Assembly: GCF_001403875.1 (NCBI RefSeq)
Contig: NZ_LN884299.1
Span: 3,373,650-3,437,649, forward strand
From: Paenibacillus ihumii
Lineage (GTDB): Bacteria > Bacillota > Bacilli > Paenibacillales > Paenibacillaceae
Direction: 5' to 3'
DNA: 64,000 bases
Positions 34,629 through 43,844 of this stretch are shown here, in pieces. The position numbers were made by a program, and so were the translations under genes. A model generated the notes under the pieces. That model was not told the DNA's origin, did no database searches, and worked only from the letters and a program-made list of their open reading frames with translations. How positions within the stretch are numbered: position 1 is the first letter of the stretch; each line of letters opens with the position of its first letter.

Positions 34629-35638
34629 TCCTGAATCAATTCCGGATAAATGGCCCGGGCCATTTCCATCAATCCCTGAGTAACACGCGGGCCAGGCCGG
34701 CTTAAGAGATTATCGTCCAGGCCGATTACGCGGTCTTCCTTCACGGCCGTAATTTGATCCCAGCCGCCGCGAGCCTTGATAATATCACCGATCGTTTTGT
34801 TGTTCTCATCGATTACGTTTCTGGCAAACAGGATAACGTCCGGATTGGCCTTAATGATGTTCTCTTCATTGATCTCGTTCCAGCCTTCCAGATCCGAGGC
34901 GACGTTCTCGCCTCCAGCCAGCGTAATCAACTCGTCCATGAACACACCCTTGCCGACAGTCCAGCCTGCCGAGAATTCGATATAGACTTTCTTTTTCTGA
35001 TCCGGTGTCAAGGCTTTGACCGCATTTAAGACGAGATCGCGTTCTTTTTCCATTTGGGCGATCACTTTCTCGGCTTCCTTCTGCCGATCGGTAATTTCGC
35101 CTACGGCTCTGATGTTCACCATCGTTTCTTCCAAGGAGTTCGGATTCGATTGATAAACTTTGATACCGAGATCGGTGAGATTTTTGACCGTTGCCGGGTC
35201 AATCAAATTACCGGCTAGCACTAGATCCGGCTTGGCCGCAATAACGGCCTCCACATTAACCTGGAATCCGCCCATTCTCGGCTTGTCTTTCACCGCTTCA
35301 GGATAATCATCGACATCGGATACCCCTACGATTTGCTCATCCAGCCCAAGCGCAAACAATCCTTCCGTCTCCGATGGAGCCAGTGAGACGATTCTCTGAG
35401 GTGCGGCCTCAAAGGTAAACTCCGCTCCCGTGACATCCTTCACCGTCAATGGATAGGCAGTCGCCTGCGCCTCAGACGGTGAACCCTCCTGCTCTCCTTG
35501 TGCCGTTTGAGCGTTCTGCTCCTGCTGTGCAGGCGTATTCGCATTGCTTGGCCCTGATGCATCCTTGCCGCAGCCAGCCATCAAGACAAGCATGATCGCT
35601 AAAATCCAAAACCCCCAGAACTTTCTGAACTTGTTCAT
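34625..35638 (-). CDS. btuF: Cobalamin/corrinoid ABC transporter substrate-binding lipoprotein
   Basis: A 337-residue class III binding protein with lipobox LMAGCG, a Gln/Ala/Ser-rich linker to about residue 60, and the two-lobed fold joined by a long helix (PQRIVSLAPSETEGLFALGLDEQIVGVSD, then VEAVIAAKPDLVLAG). FecB-like siderophore binders share this fold, but the cobalamin riboswitch and downstream terminator directly upstream make corrinoid the likely cargo. First gene of btuF-btuC-btuD. Confidence 0.92.
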   Translation of the reverse strand: MNKFRKFWGFWILAIMLVLMAGCGKDASGPSNANTPAQQEQNAQTAQGEQEGSPSEAQATAYPLTVKDVTGAEFTFEAAPQRIVSLAPSETEGLFALGLDEQIVGVSDVDDYPEAVKDKPRMGGFQVNVEAVIAAKPDLVLAGNLIDPATVKNLTDLGIKVYQSNPNSLEETMVNIRAVGEITDRQKEAEKVIAQMEKERDLVLNAVKALTPDQKKKVYIEFSAGWTVGKGVFMDELITLAGGENVASDLEGWNEINEENIIKANPDVILFARNVIDENNKTIGDIIKARGGWDQITAVKEDRVIGLDDNLLSRPGPRVTQGLMEMARAIYPELIQE

Positions 35639-35715
35639 GACTCTCTCTCCTTACATGGTGTGTAGTTTATACATGAAAAGCCAGCTTGGAATGGAAAACA
35701 GGGTGAAAAAGACAG

Positions 35716-35745
35716 GAAAAAGCCCCATCCATTCAGGATCGGGCT
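35716..35745 (-). terminator. Expression-platform terminator of the cobalamin riboswitch
   Basis: On the minus strand AGCCCGATCC and GGATGGGGCT pair around TGAAT and run into TTTTTCC, between aptamer and btuF, 78 bases before its start. Confidence 0.85.
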
Positions 35746-35842
35746 ACGTCTACAAGGCTATGCGCCGCAAGCATCCAGCTTGTCCGAAGCATAGTTATTA
35801 GCAGAACGTTATCCTCTCCTCGAAGGACCGTCTCTTGATTCC

Positions 35843-36095
35843 CATAGGCAGGTCTCCTGACTCCAGGTTGCTGATTCGGCTCGCCTTCCCATCCTCGCTG
35901 ACCTTCCTGCCGTTCCTTATAAGCGGACATGGCGGCTGTTCAACGAATGACAGTGGCATAAATGAGCTTCATCCCTGTTTACAGTGGCGGGACCGTGCCG
36001 GAATTGCACCGGCTTCCCTATTAACCCGTGGCGGCAGCTTATGGATCAGCGCGCTTTGGGACCTACGGTTTTCCCATTCTTACTAGGCATTCATC
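35843..36095 (-). ncRNA. Cobalamin (AdoCbl) riboswitch controlling btuFCD
   Basis: On the minus strand the B12 box AGTCAGGAGACCTGCC is complete at 35847-35862. Upstream lie GGAAGCCGGTGCAATTCCGG, the CGGTCCCGCCACTGT core (35979-35995) and a second GCCACTG (35951-35957). Size, order and position match the class. It should stop btuFCD expression when coenzyme B12 is plentiful. Confidence 0.97.
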
Positions 36096-36212
36096 ATCTT
36101 CGCCTGAGTTACCCATGATTAGTTCCCAGGCTATCTTACAGTCTTCACTGGGCTTTGACACATCTGCGCCCTGTATTGGATTATAGGGGAAAACCTTGCT
36201 GCTGACAATCGT

Positions 36213-37178
36213 TTATCCCCCTACCCTGGACTCGCAGACCCAAATATGTCTGATAAAAGAACCCTTGCTGACCGTCCCGTAATCGCGGATGCGAAGACCG
36301 GCTCGACGGATCTCTTCCGCCAGCGGCTCCGTCGAGACAATGACTGCCCTAAGACTAAACCTCCGTATACTGCTCAGCATCCGTTCCCGTTCCTCAGGAG
36401 GAAGCACGGAGCATAAATTATAAGGCATGTCCACGATAGCCGCGCCGTAAAGCTCGTCCACTTCATTCATATCTCCAAGACTGACCCGGTCATCACCATA
36501 TCCGAAATGTCGCAAATTGATTCTTGCTCCCCGAACCGCCAGCGGGTTAATATCCCGGCCGACGATGTCAATTCCCATCGACAAAGCTTCGATCAGCACA
36601 TTTCCCATTCCGCAGCAGGGATCGATCGCCTTGACGGCATCCGGCTCTGGAACCGCAATGTTCACCAAAGCCCTAGCGACGGCTGTGCTTAGTCCTGTGG
36701 AGTAATTGCGCGGCTTGCTTTTATGGTGCAGCCATACGGATTCTGCCTTGTGGCATATTCCTAGCTGCCAACGGCCATCGATGGACATCAGGCCGAGCGT
36801 CGTCTCAGGCCTGCGCATTTCCGCCTTGCCGCGAACTAACCCTCCGATTCGCCGTTCAAACTCGCGCTGCTCCTCGTAGCTGTATGCGAGCATGTCACCA
36901 AGCTTCATGCAAATGACTTTAAAAGTTCTGTCCTTAAGATCAAGCTCAGCCGCTTGCGAGGCTAGGCTATCGAAATCTTCTGCCGCATACAATACTTCTA
37001 CCCGGTACGAAATAAACGGACTGCGGCTCGGAGCGATCCGTCTGTCCGTTTCCACGTAGCCTGCCGTACCCGCCGGCTGTCCAAACAGAGCAGCGAGTTC
37101 CATTTCGCACAGCCGCCGTTCATTCTCATGACAGGCGTATGCGTACACGTAATGCCTGCGGTTTCCTTCATGCATCAT
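36213..37178 (-). CDS. TRM11-like RNA/DNA methyltransferase
   Basis: A 321-residue SAM-dependent methylase: an N-terminal region without clear THUMP motifs, then MTase motifs DPCCGMGNVLIEAL (motif I) and VGRDINPLAVRGARINL, and the catalytic DMPYNLCS (an NPPY/DPPY-type motif IV). It is close to the TRM11/UPF0020 group, which makes N2-methylguanosine in RNA. The start at 37178 has GGAGG eight bases upstream. Stands alone behind the riboswitch region, same strand. Substrate RNA unknown. Confidence 0.85.
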   Translation of the reverse strand: MMHEGNRRHYVYAYACHENERRLCEMELAALFGQPAGTAGYVETDRRIAPSRSPFISYRVEVLYAAEDFDSLASQAAELDLKDRTFKVICMKLGDMLAYSYEEQREFERRIGGLVRGKAEMRRPETTLGLMSIDGRWQLGICHKAESVWLHHKSKPRNYSTGLSTAVARALVNIAVPEPDAVKAIDPCCGMGNVLIEALSMGIDIVGRDINPLAVRGARINLRHFGYGDDRVSLGDMNEVDELYGAAIVDMPYNLCSVLPPEERERMLSSIRRFSLRAVIVSTEPLAEEIRRAGLRIRDYGTVSKGSFIRHIWVCESRVGG

Positions 37179-37267
37179 GCTTCCTGCCTCCACCCTCGAC
37201 TTCAAACGAATAAATGCTCACTTGGAATAAAAGCGGTTATGAGACTCTTTTGCTGCTTTTTTCAAAA

Positions 37268-38284
37268 TCACTCCTGCATGCCTTCCCGCTCCCTCTGCGC
37301 CTCTGCCAGCAGCCTGTAGCATTCCAGCCTTGCCGCATAGTCGGGAATGGGACACACGATCAAGAACTCGTTATTAGCGTACTGGTGCTGCAAATCCTTA
37401 AGCTGCTCATAGACGCCGTGCGGCGTGCCGCTTAAACTGCGGAACGAGCCTCGACCCGTTTGTCCTGCCGTCTCATCGAGCACCCGCACCCAGTCCGCAG
37501 CCTCACTCTCGGCTGCTGCACATACGATGCTGACGGCCAGCATCGTTTTTGGCGCGCTCTGGAGTGAGGAGGGCGCAAAGTCCGCTCGATAGGATGCCAG
37601 CACGTCCAGACCGTCGTGCTCGCTCATAAATTGTCCGAATACATAACCCGTTCCCAACTTGGCTGCATATTCCGCGCTTTTCTTATTCGTTCCAAGCATC
37701 CAAACCATCGGCTCGATTTGCGGCTGCGGCCGGGCGGTTACGGCATGCCCCTCATACTTGTAAACGTCCTGAAGAAGCTCCAGCAGCGAAGCAACCGTCT
37801 GCGGAAGCTCAGCGATCCGGGCCAAAAAATTGCCGCTAAGCGCCATTACGGTGTGCGCTTCTCCTCCGGGAGCGCGCCCCAGCCCCAAATCTACCCTGCC
37901 GGGGTATAATGCGGCAAGCAGCCGGAACCATTCCGCTACTTTTAGCGGGCTGTAATGGGGGAGCAGAATCGCCCCTGAACCGAGGCGAATCCGCTCCGTC
38001 TTAGCTCCGACATGAGCGAGCAGCACCTCTGGTGAAGAACAGGCCAGCCCTGGCATATCGTGATGCTCAGCCGTCCAATAGCGGGCATAGCCCCATTTTT
38101 CGGCACTCTGCGCCAAAGCTACAGCTTGTCTGAGCGCCTCTTCATCTGTATTCCCCGGCAAACGGGGAACGAGATCCAGCACACCCAGGACTAGCGGTAG
38201 CGATTTTCCTGTAATTGAAAAATTCGGTGCGGATCTTTCGGCACTTGAGGCTGACGCGGATAGTCTATCTCTCGTCCTTGGCAA
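37268..38284 (-). CDS. LLM-class (luciferase-like) flavin-dependent oxidoreductase
   Basis: A 338-residue bacterial luciferase-fold protein (LGVLDLVPRLPGNTDEEAL, RYWTAEHHDMPGLACSSPEVLLAHVGAKTERIRLGSGAILLPHYSPLKVAE in the 40-120 region, and RVDLGLGRAPGG). This is the MsnO8-type subgroup that uses FMN. The TTG at 38284 is preferred because AAGGAAGTGA, nearly perfect anti-Shine-Dalgarno complement, lies five bases upstream; a TTG 33 bases further up has a poorer site. It sits downstream of the cobD-cbiZ-cbiB-cobC cluster but 550 bases away. Substrate unknown. Confidence 0.85.
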   Translation of the reverse strand: MPRTRDRLSASASSAERSAPNFSITGKSLPLVLGVLDLVPRLPGNTDEEALRQAVALAQSAEKWGYARYWTAEHHDMPGLACSSPEVLLAHVGAKTERIRLGSGAILLPHYSPLKVAEWFRLLAALYPGRVDLGLGRAPGGEAHTVMALSGNFLARIAELPQTVASLLELLQDVYKYEGHAVTARPQPQIEPMVWMLGTNKKSAEYAAKLGTGYVFGQFMSEHDGLDVLASYRADFAPSSLQSAPKTMLAVSIVCAAAESEAADWVRVLDETAGQTGRGSFRSLSGTPHGVYEQLKDLQHQYANNEFLIVCPIPDYAARLECYRLLAEAQREREGMQE

Positions 38285-38559
38285 GCCTATCACTTCCTTT
38301 TTTGAGGTCAAAATCAATCCTGCTTAAAAGTGCGGTGAGAGCATGGATAGTATACCCCAGCATTGCGAACCCCTTTGCATTAAGGTTTAGGAAGACGCAA
38401 AGGAGCTGCAGCATACGCCGAATATTCCGCGTGCTCGTCTCCACCTGTGCCTTACTATCACTAGGCAGGCTTTAGAACAGGGGGCATCTATTGCATACTT
38501 CACTGTCATTCTGCTATACATATGTCCCGTATGTTGACCTGAGCCTGCTCCAGTTCTGT

Positions 38560-38765
38560 TCCAGACTTATTCCCGCTTTATTCCGGCTTTATTCCGGCTT
38601 TGTTCTTGCATCGCTCTAGCTTTGTTCTAGTTTTGTTGTAGCTTCGTGCTAGTTTCGTTGTAGCTTGCTCTAGCTTGCTCTAGACTTGTTCTAGCTTGCT
38701 CTAACTTGCTCTAACTTGCTCTAACTTGCTCTAACTTGCTATAGCTTTGCTCTAGATTGGTCTAG
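38560..38765. repeat. 10-bp tandem repeat TTGCTCTAAC and relatives
   Basis: TTGCTCTAAC recurs perfectly four times at about 38694-38735, flanked by TTGCTCTAGC, TTTGTTCTAG and TTTATTCCGGC variants back to about 38560. The rest of the 38285-38838 gap shows no gene. Confidence 0.88.
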
Positions 38766-38838
38766 TTATGTTCAGTTTTATATCGGTTTTATCCGCATTA
38801 TTCTTGTTAACTGTCCCTTTTCCATCGCCACGCCTAAT

Positions 38839-39429
38839 CTATCTCTCCAGCTTGAGCCTCAATATACCGCCGGCAGCAATATGCGTGTCCCAAAACCCCG
38901 CTCCGGAATGCTGCAGCATGGAAACGAGCGAAATGACACCCCCATGGGTGACCGCAAGAATCCGCTGCTCCCGACTGCCTGCAAGGCAGCACCTCTCGGC
39001 CAGGCCAAGCCACTCTTCATAGACATGGCTTACCCGCTGGTGAAACTGCGCCCACGCTTCTCCTTCAGGCGGAGTCCATGACATAGGATCGTCAATCCAT
39101 GCCCGATAATGCGGGTCTTCCTTCAGCATCTCATACGTCTGCCCCTCCCACTGCCCGAAGTTCATTTCCCGCAAACGCGGGTCATAAACCGCCTCGCCAA
39201 GCAGATCTGGCCGAACTCTCGCCAGCGTCTGGCGGCAGCGCAGAAGATCGCTGCAATAGACAGAGGTGAAAGAAACTCCTTCAAGCTCCCGCTTGGGCTC
39301 ATCGAGTCCAGACGCCTCACCGTCCAGCAAGGCAGGATCTGAATGTCCCTGATAACGCCGCTCTCTGTTCCAGCGGGTACGTCCATGTCGTACAAGCCAG
39401 AGTTCAGCAGTACAACCGACCTGTTTCAT
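38839..39429 (-). CDS. cobC: Histidine phosphatase family protein, likely alpha-ribazole-phosphate phosphatase CobC
   Basis: A 196-residue phosphoglycerate-mutase-fold phosphatase with the catalytic LVRHGRTRWN, a second acid region (DPRLREMNFGQWEGQTY) and the late THGGV. The MNFGQWEG motif and the position at the end of cobD-cbiZ-cbiB favour CobC, which dephosphorylates alpha-ribazole phosphate or adenosylcobalamin phosphate. Other histidine phosphatases look similar, so the substrate rests on context. Confidence 0.85.
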   Translation of the reverse strand: MKQVGCTAELWLVRHGRTRWNRERRYQGHSDPALLDGEASGLDEPKRELEGVSFTSVYCSDLLRCRQTLARVRPDLLGEAVYDPRLREMNFGQWEGQTYEMLKEDPHYRAWIDDPMSWTPPEGEAWAQFHQRVSHVYEEWLGLAERCCLAGSREQRILAVTHGGVISLVSMLQHSGAGFWDTHIAAGGILRLKLER

Positions 39430-39473
39430 CTAAATCACTCGCCTCCTGATATTCACCACACAGGTGATCGGGT

Positions 39474-40436
39474 CTAAAGCCAACCCGCTAACGCAAGCAC
39501 CAGCACGGTTCCCAGCAGCACGAACAAATCCGAGACGACAAACAGCAGTCGGCCTGCTTTGACGATATCGTTCGCCTCCAGCTCGCGGGTCTTGTCCCCC
39601 ATATACGCACGAAAAGACACCACCCCATGATACGAATTCTCACCGCCCAGGCGCACGCCGAGGGCTCCGGCGACGGCCGACTCCGGGAACCCGCTATTCG
39701 GGCTGGGATGGGACGCGGCGTCACGCCGCACCATGGCCGCAGCGCCTTTGGCATTGAAGCGAAGAAGCCAGGCCGCAGCGATCAGCAGCAGGGCCGTCAA
39801 GCGTGCGGGGATATAATTCGCGATATCGTCTAGACGAGCCGACGCCCATCCGAGATCGATGTATTTGTTATTCTTGTAGCCAACCATTGAATCGAGCGTA
39901 TTGACGGCACGGTAAGCCATCGCCAGCGGGGCGCCGCCCAGCAGCGCGAAAAAAAGCGGCGAGACGACGGCGTCGACGATGTTCTCCGCCACCGTCTCCA
40001 CCGCGCCGCGCACCACATCCGGCTCCTGGAGCTGCCCGGTGTCGCGGCCGACAATCATGCCGAGTGCACGCCGGGCGGCAGGCAGATCGCCGCGGCGCAA
40101 ATGGGCGCATACCTCCATGCCGGCATCCTGCAGCCCCTTGGCCGCGATGGTCGTGGCGATCAGCGCGGCTTCAGCCAGCGCGGCGAGCCACGGGCTAACC
40201 TGGGCCAAGAGCCACAGCACGGCCCAGGTCACGGCAAAGCTGCCGCCTGCAACGAGCAGCGGCAGCAGCAGCCCCGCGGCCCGGTAGGCGCGGGGCTTCA
40301 CCAGGCGGCGAATTGCCGCCTCGATCGCGGCGATCGCCTTCCCCATCCCGATGACGGGATGGGGAAGCCAGCGCGGATCGCCAAGCAGCCGGTCAAGCGC
40401 ATACGCGACCGGCAGCACCCACCACGCGGCCGTCAT
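39474..40436 (-). CDS. cbiB: Adenosylcobinamide-phosphate synthase CbiB
   Basis: A 320-residue membrane enzyme attaching aminopropanol phosphate to adenosylcobyric acid. Family marks are YALDRLLGDPRWLPHPVIGMGKAI, GRDTGQLQEPDVVRGAVETVAENIVDAVVSPLFF split over residues 130-165, YRAVNTLDSMVGYKN and the end motif LGGENSYHGV. The start overlaps cbiZ by four bases (ATGA). Confidence 0.94.
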   Translation of the reverse strand: MTAAWWVLPVAYALDRLLGDPRWLPHPVIGMGKAIAAIEAAIRRLVKPRAYRAAGLLLPLLVAGGSFAVTWAVLWLLAQVSPWLAALAEAALIATTIAAKGLQDAGMEVCAHLRRGDLPAARRALGMIVGRDTGQLQEPDVVRGAVETVAENIVDAVVSPLFFALLGGAPLAMAYRAVNTLDSMVGYKNNKYIDLGWASARLDDIANYIPARLTALLLIAAAWLLRFNAKGAAAMVRRDAASHPSPNSGFPESAVAGALGVRLGGENSYHGVVSFRAYMGDKTRELEANDIVKAGRLLFVVSDLFVLLGTVLVLALAGWL

Positions 40437-41353
40437 TTCGGCCCTCCGGCCGCGGCCAAAGATGCACGAACCGCGTCGTACACCAGGCGGCCAATAGCGC
40501 CGCCCAGATCAGTCGCGGTTCCCGCGTAGGCGTGCAGCAGCGGCCATTCGGCGCGCTGGCTGACGCCCAGCATGACCGCATCCGTCGTCGTGCCGGTTGC
40601 GGTCAGCCCATTCTCGGCGTCGCATATGCCGAGATCGCTCAGCGCGGCCGCCTTGGCCTCCGTCGCCGTAATGACGGCGTTCACCATGGCCGCGGGGGTC
40701 ATTCTGCCGTCGACGACGAGCATCATGTTAATCGTGCCCGGCGTCCATGAGGCAGGGAACGTCGTTCGCTTCACTCCGGCCCTGGCTGCGTTGGATACGC
40801 CCGCCGTAGCGCAGCACAGCACGCCGAAATCGGCGCCCTGCTCCTCGGCCACCGCCGCATGCTGCAGCTGCACCGCCGTTAGCAGCCCGGCCGTTCCCCG
40901 CTCAGGGTATCCCCATTCGCCAAGCAAGTTCCGAATATCATGCACCGGATCATCGCAGCGATAGAACCGGTCCACATAAATATTGACGAATCGCTCCAGC
41001 GATTGCATTCCGCCGCCATATACCGCACTGCCTAAGCTGTCCATCGGACCCGGCGCTTCCAGCAAGATATGCCGCTCCTTCCGGTACAGTTTTAAGCCCG
41101 GCCATATTTTTGCGGGATAGACTGCCTGGCCTGTTTCAGCAGACGGCTGGTCTGCTCGACGAGGTTGATTGACCAGATTGCTCTGACCTATCTGATCAGT
41201 CCGATGAAGTTGATCCATTTGCTCCTTAGGTTTCATATCGCCAGTTTGGCGGATTAGATCGCCTTGTCCAGCTTTACTGCTGTAATGAGCTCGATCTGCT
41301 GAATCTGCTCGACCTGCTTCGTCCATTTGCACATGCAAAAAAGGGGTCGTCAT
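40433..41353 (-). CDS. cbiZ: Adenosylcobinamide amidohydrolase CbiZ
   Basis: A 306-residue enzyme that removes the aminopropanol arm of adenosylcobinamide so the corrinoid can be rebuilt. The catalytic domain spans about residues 90-306 (ERFVNIYVDRFYRCDDP, GLLTAVQLQHAAV, VLCCATAGVSNAARAG, then GTINMMLVVDG and GTTTDAVMLG). The first about 75 residues are an unusual Gln/Asp/Arg-rich, repeat-like segment (QTGDMKPKEQMDQLHRTDQI). The start at 41353 follows GGGAGG and overlaps cobD by ATGA; the longer open frame upstream only shadows cobD. Confidence 0.92.
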   Translation of the reverse strand: MTTPFLHVQMDEAGRADSADRAHYSSKAGQGDLIRQTGDMKPKEQMDQLHRTDQIGQSNLVNQPRRADQPSAETGQAVYPAKIWPGLKLYRKERHILLEAPGPMDSLGSAVYGGGMQSLERFVNIYVDRFYRCDDPVHDIRNLLGEWGYPERGTAGLLTAVQLQHAAVAEEQGADFGVLCCATAGVSNAARAGVKRTTFPASWTPGTINMMLVVDGRMTPAAMVNAVITATEAKAAALSDLGICDAENGLTATGTTTDAVMLGVSQRAEWPLLHAYAGTATDLGGAIGRLVYDAVRASLAAAGGPK

Positions 41354-42444
41354 CCCTGCTCGCCTCCCATCACCTGCTCCATTTCCCGAATCAGGATGGC
41401 ATTCGCCGCCCGATCCTTCACCGCAACGCGGATATGGCTCCCGCCAAGCCCCGGGTACATCGCACAGCTTCGCACGAGCACGCCTCGGCGTCCAAGCGCC
41501 TCCTGCATCGTTCCGGCCGTCCACGGCTCCGGAAGCCTCAGAAGCAAATAGTTGGCTTCCCCCGGCGTCACCTCGCAGCCCATGCATACAAGCTCTGTCC
41601 GGAGATACTCCCGCTCCGCCGCAATAGCCGCGATCGTTGCCGATTCGTATTCCTCCCCGGCCTGAAGGCTGATCTCCCCAGCCCGCAGCGCCAAAATATT
41701 AACACTCCACGTCACCTGCTTGCTTCTCATCGCGGCCGCCATCTCCGGGTGGGCGATGCCGTAGCCGAGCCGCAGACCAGGAATCGCATAGAATTTCGTC
41801 ATAGAGCGGACGAGGATGACATGCGGATACCGCTCCAGCTCAGGCAGCAGCGATTGCCGCTGCTCCGGAGGAATGAAGTCGATAAACGCCTCATCTATTA
41901 CAAAATAAGTCCCATGCCGTTCCGCGGCTTCTGCAAGCTGCCGCAATTGCCTCACGCCGTACTGCACCCCATTCGGGTTGTTCGGCTGGCCCAGAAACAC
42001 CAGATCGCTTGAAGCAACCAGCTTTACGATTTGTTCGGGCTCAGCGCGATAGTCCAACTCCGCTGTCCCGCAAACCGCGTGTACCTCTGCTCCAAACTGC
42101 CGGGACAGCGTTTCATACTCCGAGAAGCAGGGCTGCACGACGCCAACCTTGCTCGGTGCCACTGCCAATAAGATAAGGGCCATAATTTCCGCTGCGCCGT
42201 TGCCGACGCAAATGCCCGCCTGCTGTACGCTATGCCGCTCTGCCAGCAAGGAGAGCAGCGCCCGGTGACCCGGATCGGGGTAACGTATGATTTCGGGCAG
42301 CGCCGCCCGCAGTCCCTCTAGCATACCCGGCGGCGGACCGAGCGGATTAATATTTGCGCTAAAGTCCGTGAATTGACCTGGCTTAAGCCCGAAGCGCAGT
42401 GCTGCCGACTCTACATCTCCTCCATGTCCGTACACTTCCAGCAT
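41350..42444 (-). CDS. cobD: L-threonine-O-3-phosphate decarboxylase CobD
   Basis: A 364-residue PLP enzyme of the histidinol-phosphate aminotransferase fold, making aminopropanol phosphate for the nucleotide loop. PLP lysine is Lys217 in SMTKFYAIPGLRLGYG; Asp184 lies in VIDEAFIDF; the N-terminus has HGGD and FSANINPLGPP typical of CobD. First gene of cobD-cbiZ-cbiB-cobC on the minus strand. No cobalamin riboswitch is visible upstream. HisC-like transaminase activity is the alternative, but the operon argues for CobD. Confidence 0.92.
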   Translation of the reverse strand: MLEVYGHGGDVESAALRFGLKPGQFTDFSANINPLGPPPGMLEGLRAALPEIIRYPDPGHRALLSLLAERHSVQQAGICVGNGAAEIMALILLAVAPSKVGVVQPCFSEYETLSRQFGAEVHAVCGTAELDYRAEPEQIVKLVASSDLVFLGQPNNPNGVQYGVRQLRQLAEAAERHGTYFVIDEAFIDFIPPEQRQSLLPELERYPHVILVRSMTKFYAIPGLRLGYGIAHPEMAAAMRSKQVTWSVNILALRAGEISLQAGEEYESATIAAIAAEREYLRTELVCMGCEVTPGEANYLLLRLPEPWTAGTMQEALGRRGVLVRSCAMYPGLGGSHIRVAVKDRAANAILIREMEQVMGGEQG

Positions 42445-42624
42445 ATCGCCATTCCTCTTTTCCCCATACCCATTGAAGTATTTCTGTATTTCAGCTGCTT
42501 AGCATCCAAGTTCAATGCCCTCATTATGAGGGGAATTCCCATCTTCCGTCAAACTACTATTCACCTTTTCCCTTTCACCGTCCATTCACCCGCCCGCGTG
42601 ATGTATACGTGATGTCTCAATCGT

Positions 42625-42650
42625 ACCGCGCGCAGCTCCTAGCGCGCGGT
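42625..42650. other. Perfect 9-bp GC hairpin in the cobD/lplJ divergent gap
   Basis: ACCGCGCGC and GCGCGCGGT pair around an 8-base loop with no T-run on either side. The remaining 42445-42833 gap shows only a possible -10 TACAAT at about 42767 for lplJ. Confidence 0.5.
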
Positions 42651-42833
42651 GCTTCGCTGCATGACGGCGGTCGGTCGACCACATGCGGCCGTGTCCAGCC
42701 GCTGCCACATGGATGAAAAATGCCGGCACCCGGTTTTTTCCTTTGGTTTCGGCCTTAATTGGTTTACAATAATTACGGTAGGATATTTCAAATTAACGTG
42801 ATACAAATATATAAAAGTAATGGAGGAAGAGTC

Positions 42834-43838
42834 ATGCTGTTTATTGATAACCAGGGGATTACCGACGCCTCGGTCAATCTGGCCATTGAGGAGTACGCGC
42901 TGAAGCATCTTCCGCTCGAAGATGACAGTTATTTGCTGTTCTATATTAATGCGCCGTCGATCATTATCGGCAAGCATCAGAATACGATTGAGGAAATCAA
43001 TCTTGATTACGTCAAGGAGAACAATATCCAGGTCGTGCGCCGTCTGTCCGGCGGCGGAGCGGTCTACCATGATCTCGGCAACCTGAATTTCAGCTTCATC
43101 ACGAAGGATGACGGGCAATCCTTCCATAATTTCCGCAAGTTCACGCAGCCGGTCGTGGAGGCGCTGCAATCTCTGGGAGTCAATGCGGAGATGACGGGAC
43201 GCAACGATCTGCAGGTCGGCGACCAGAAAATTTCCGGCAACGCCCAATTCTCCACGCGCGGCCGCATGTTCAGCCACGGTACGCTCATGTTCAACCTGAA
43301 TCTGAACGATGTCGCCGCCTCGCTGCATGCGAATCCGGAGAAATTCAAATCCAAGAGCACCAAATCCGTGCGCAGCCGGGTAGCTAACATCATTGATTTT
43401 TTGGATAAGAAAATGACGATCGAGGAATTCCGCGCGGAGCTGCTGCGGCATATTTTTGGCATGGACGCGGACAAGGTACCGCAATACCGCCTAACCGAGG
43501 ACGATTGGAGCAAAATTAACGAGATTTCCAAGGAACGTTATAAGAACTGGGACTGGAATTTCGGTCTGTCCCCGGAGTGCAATGTGAAGCATACGAAAAA
43601 ATTCCCTATCGGCATCATCGATCTGCGCATGAACATAAAGGACGGCCATATCCAGGACATCAAAATCTACGGCGATTTCTTCGGAGTAGGCGATGTCGCC
43701 GATATTGAGGACAAGCTGCGCGGGGTGCGCCATGAGGAACAGACGGTTCGCCAGGCGCTGGCAGGGATCGATGTGAAGCATTATTTCGGCAACCTGGAAT
43801 TCGATGATTTCGTGGGCCTGGTCTTCCTGAAAGAGTAG
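42834..43838 (+). CDS. lplJ: Lipoate-protein ligase, LplJ type
   Basis: A 334-residue enzyme activating free lipoate with ATP and attaching it to E2 or H proteins. It matches B. subtilis LplJ over its length: MLFIDNQGITDASVNLAIEEY, VVRRLSGGGAVYHDLGNLNF (RRxxGGGxVxHD), the GRNDLQVGDQKISGNAQF lysine loop and a C-terminal accessory domain ending HYFGNLEFDDFV. The start at 42834 has GGAGG eight bases upstream. Followed by the EamA gene in six bases. Confidence 0.95.
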   Translation: MLFIDNQGITDASVNLAIEEYALKHLPLEDDSYLLFYINAPSIIIGKHQNTIEEINLDYVKENNIQVVRRLSGGGAVYHDLGNLNFSFITKDDGQSFHNFRKFTQPVVEALQSLGVNAEMTGRNDLQVGDQKISGNAQFSTRGRMFSHGTLMFNLNLNDVAASLHANPEKFKSKSTKSVRSRVANIIDFLDKKMTIEEFRAELLRHIFGMDADKVPQYRLTEDDWSKINEISKERYKNWDWNFGLSPECNVKHTKKFPIGIIDLRMNIKDGHIQDIKIYGDFFGVGDVADIEDKLRGVRHEEQTVRQALAGIDVKHYFGNLEFDDFVGLVFLKE

Positions 43839-43844
43839 CCCATC

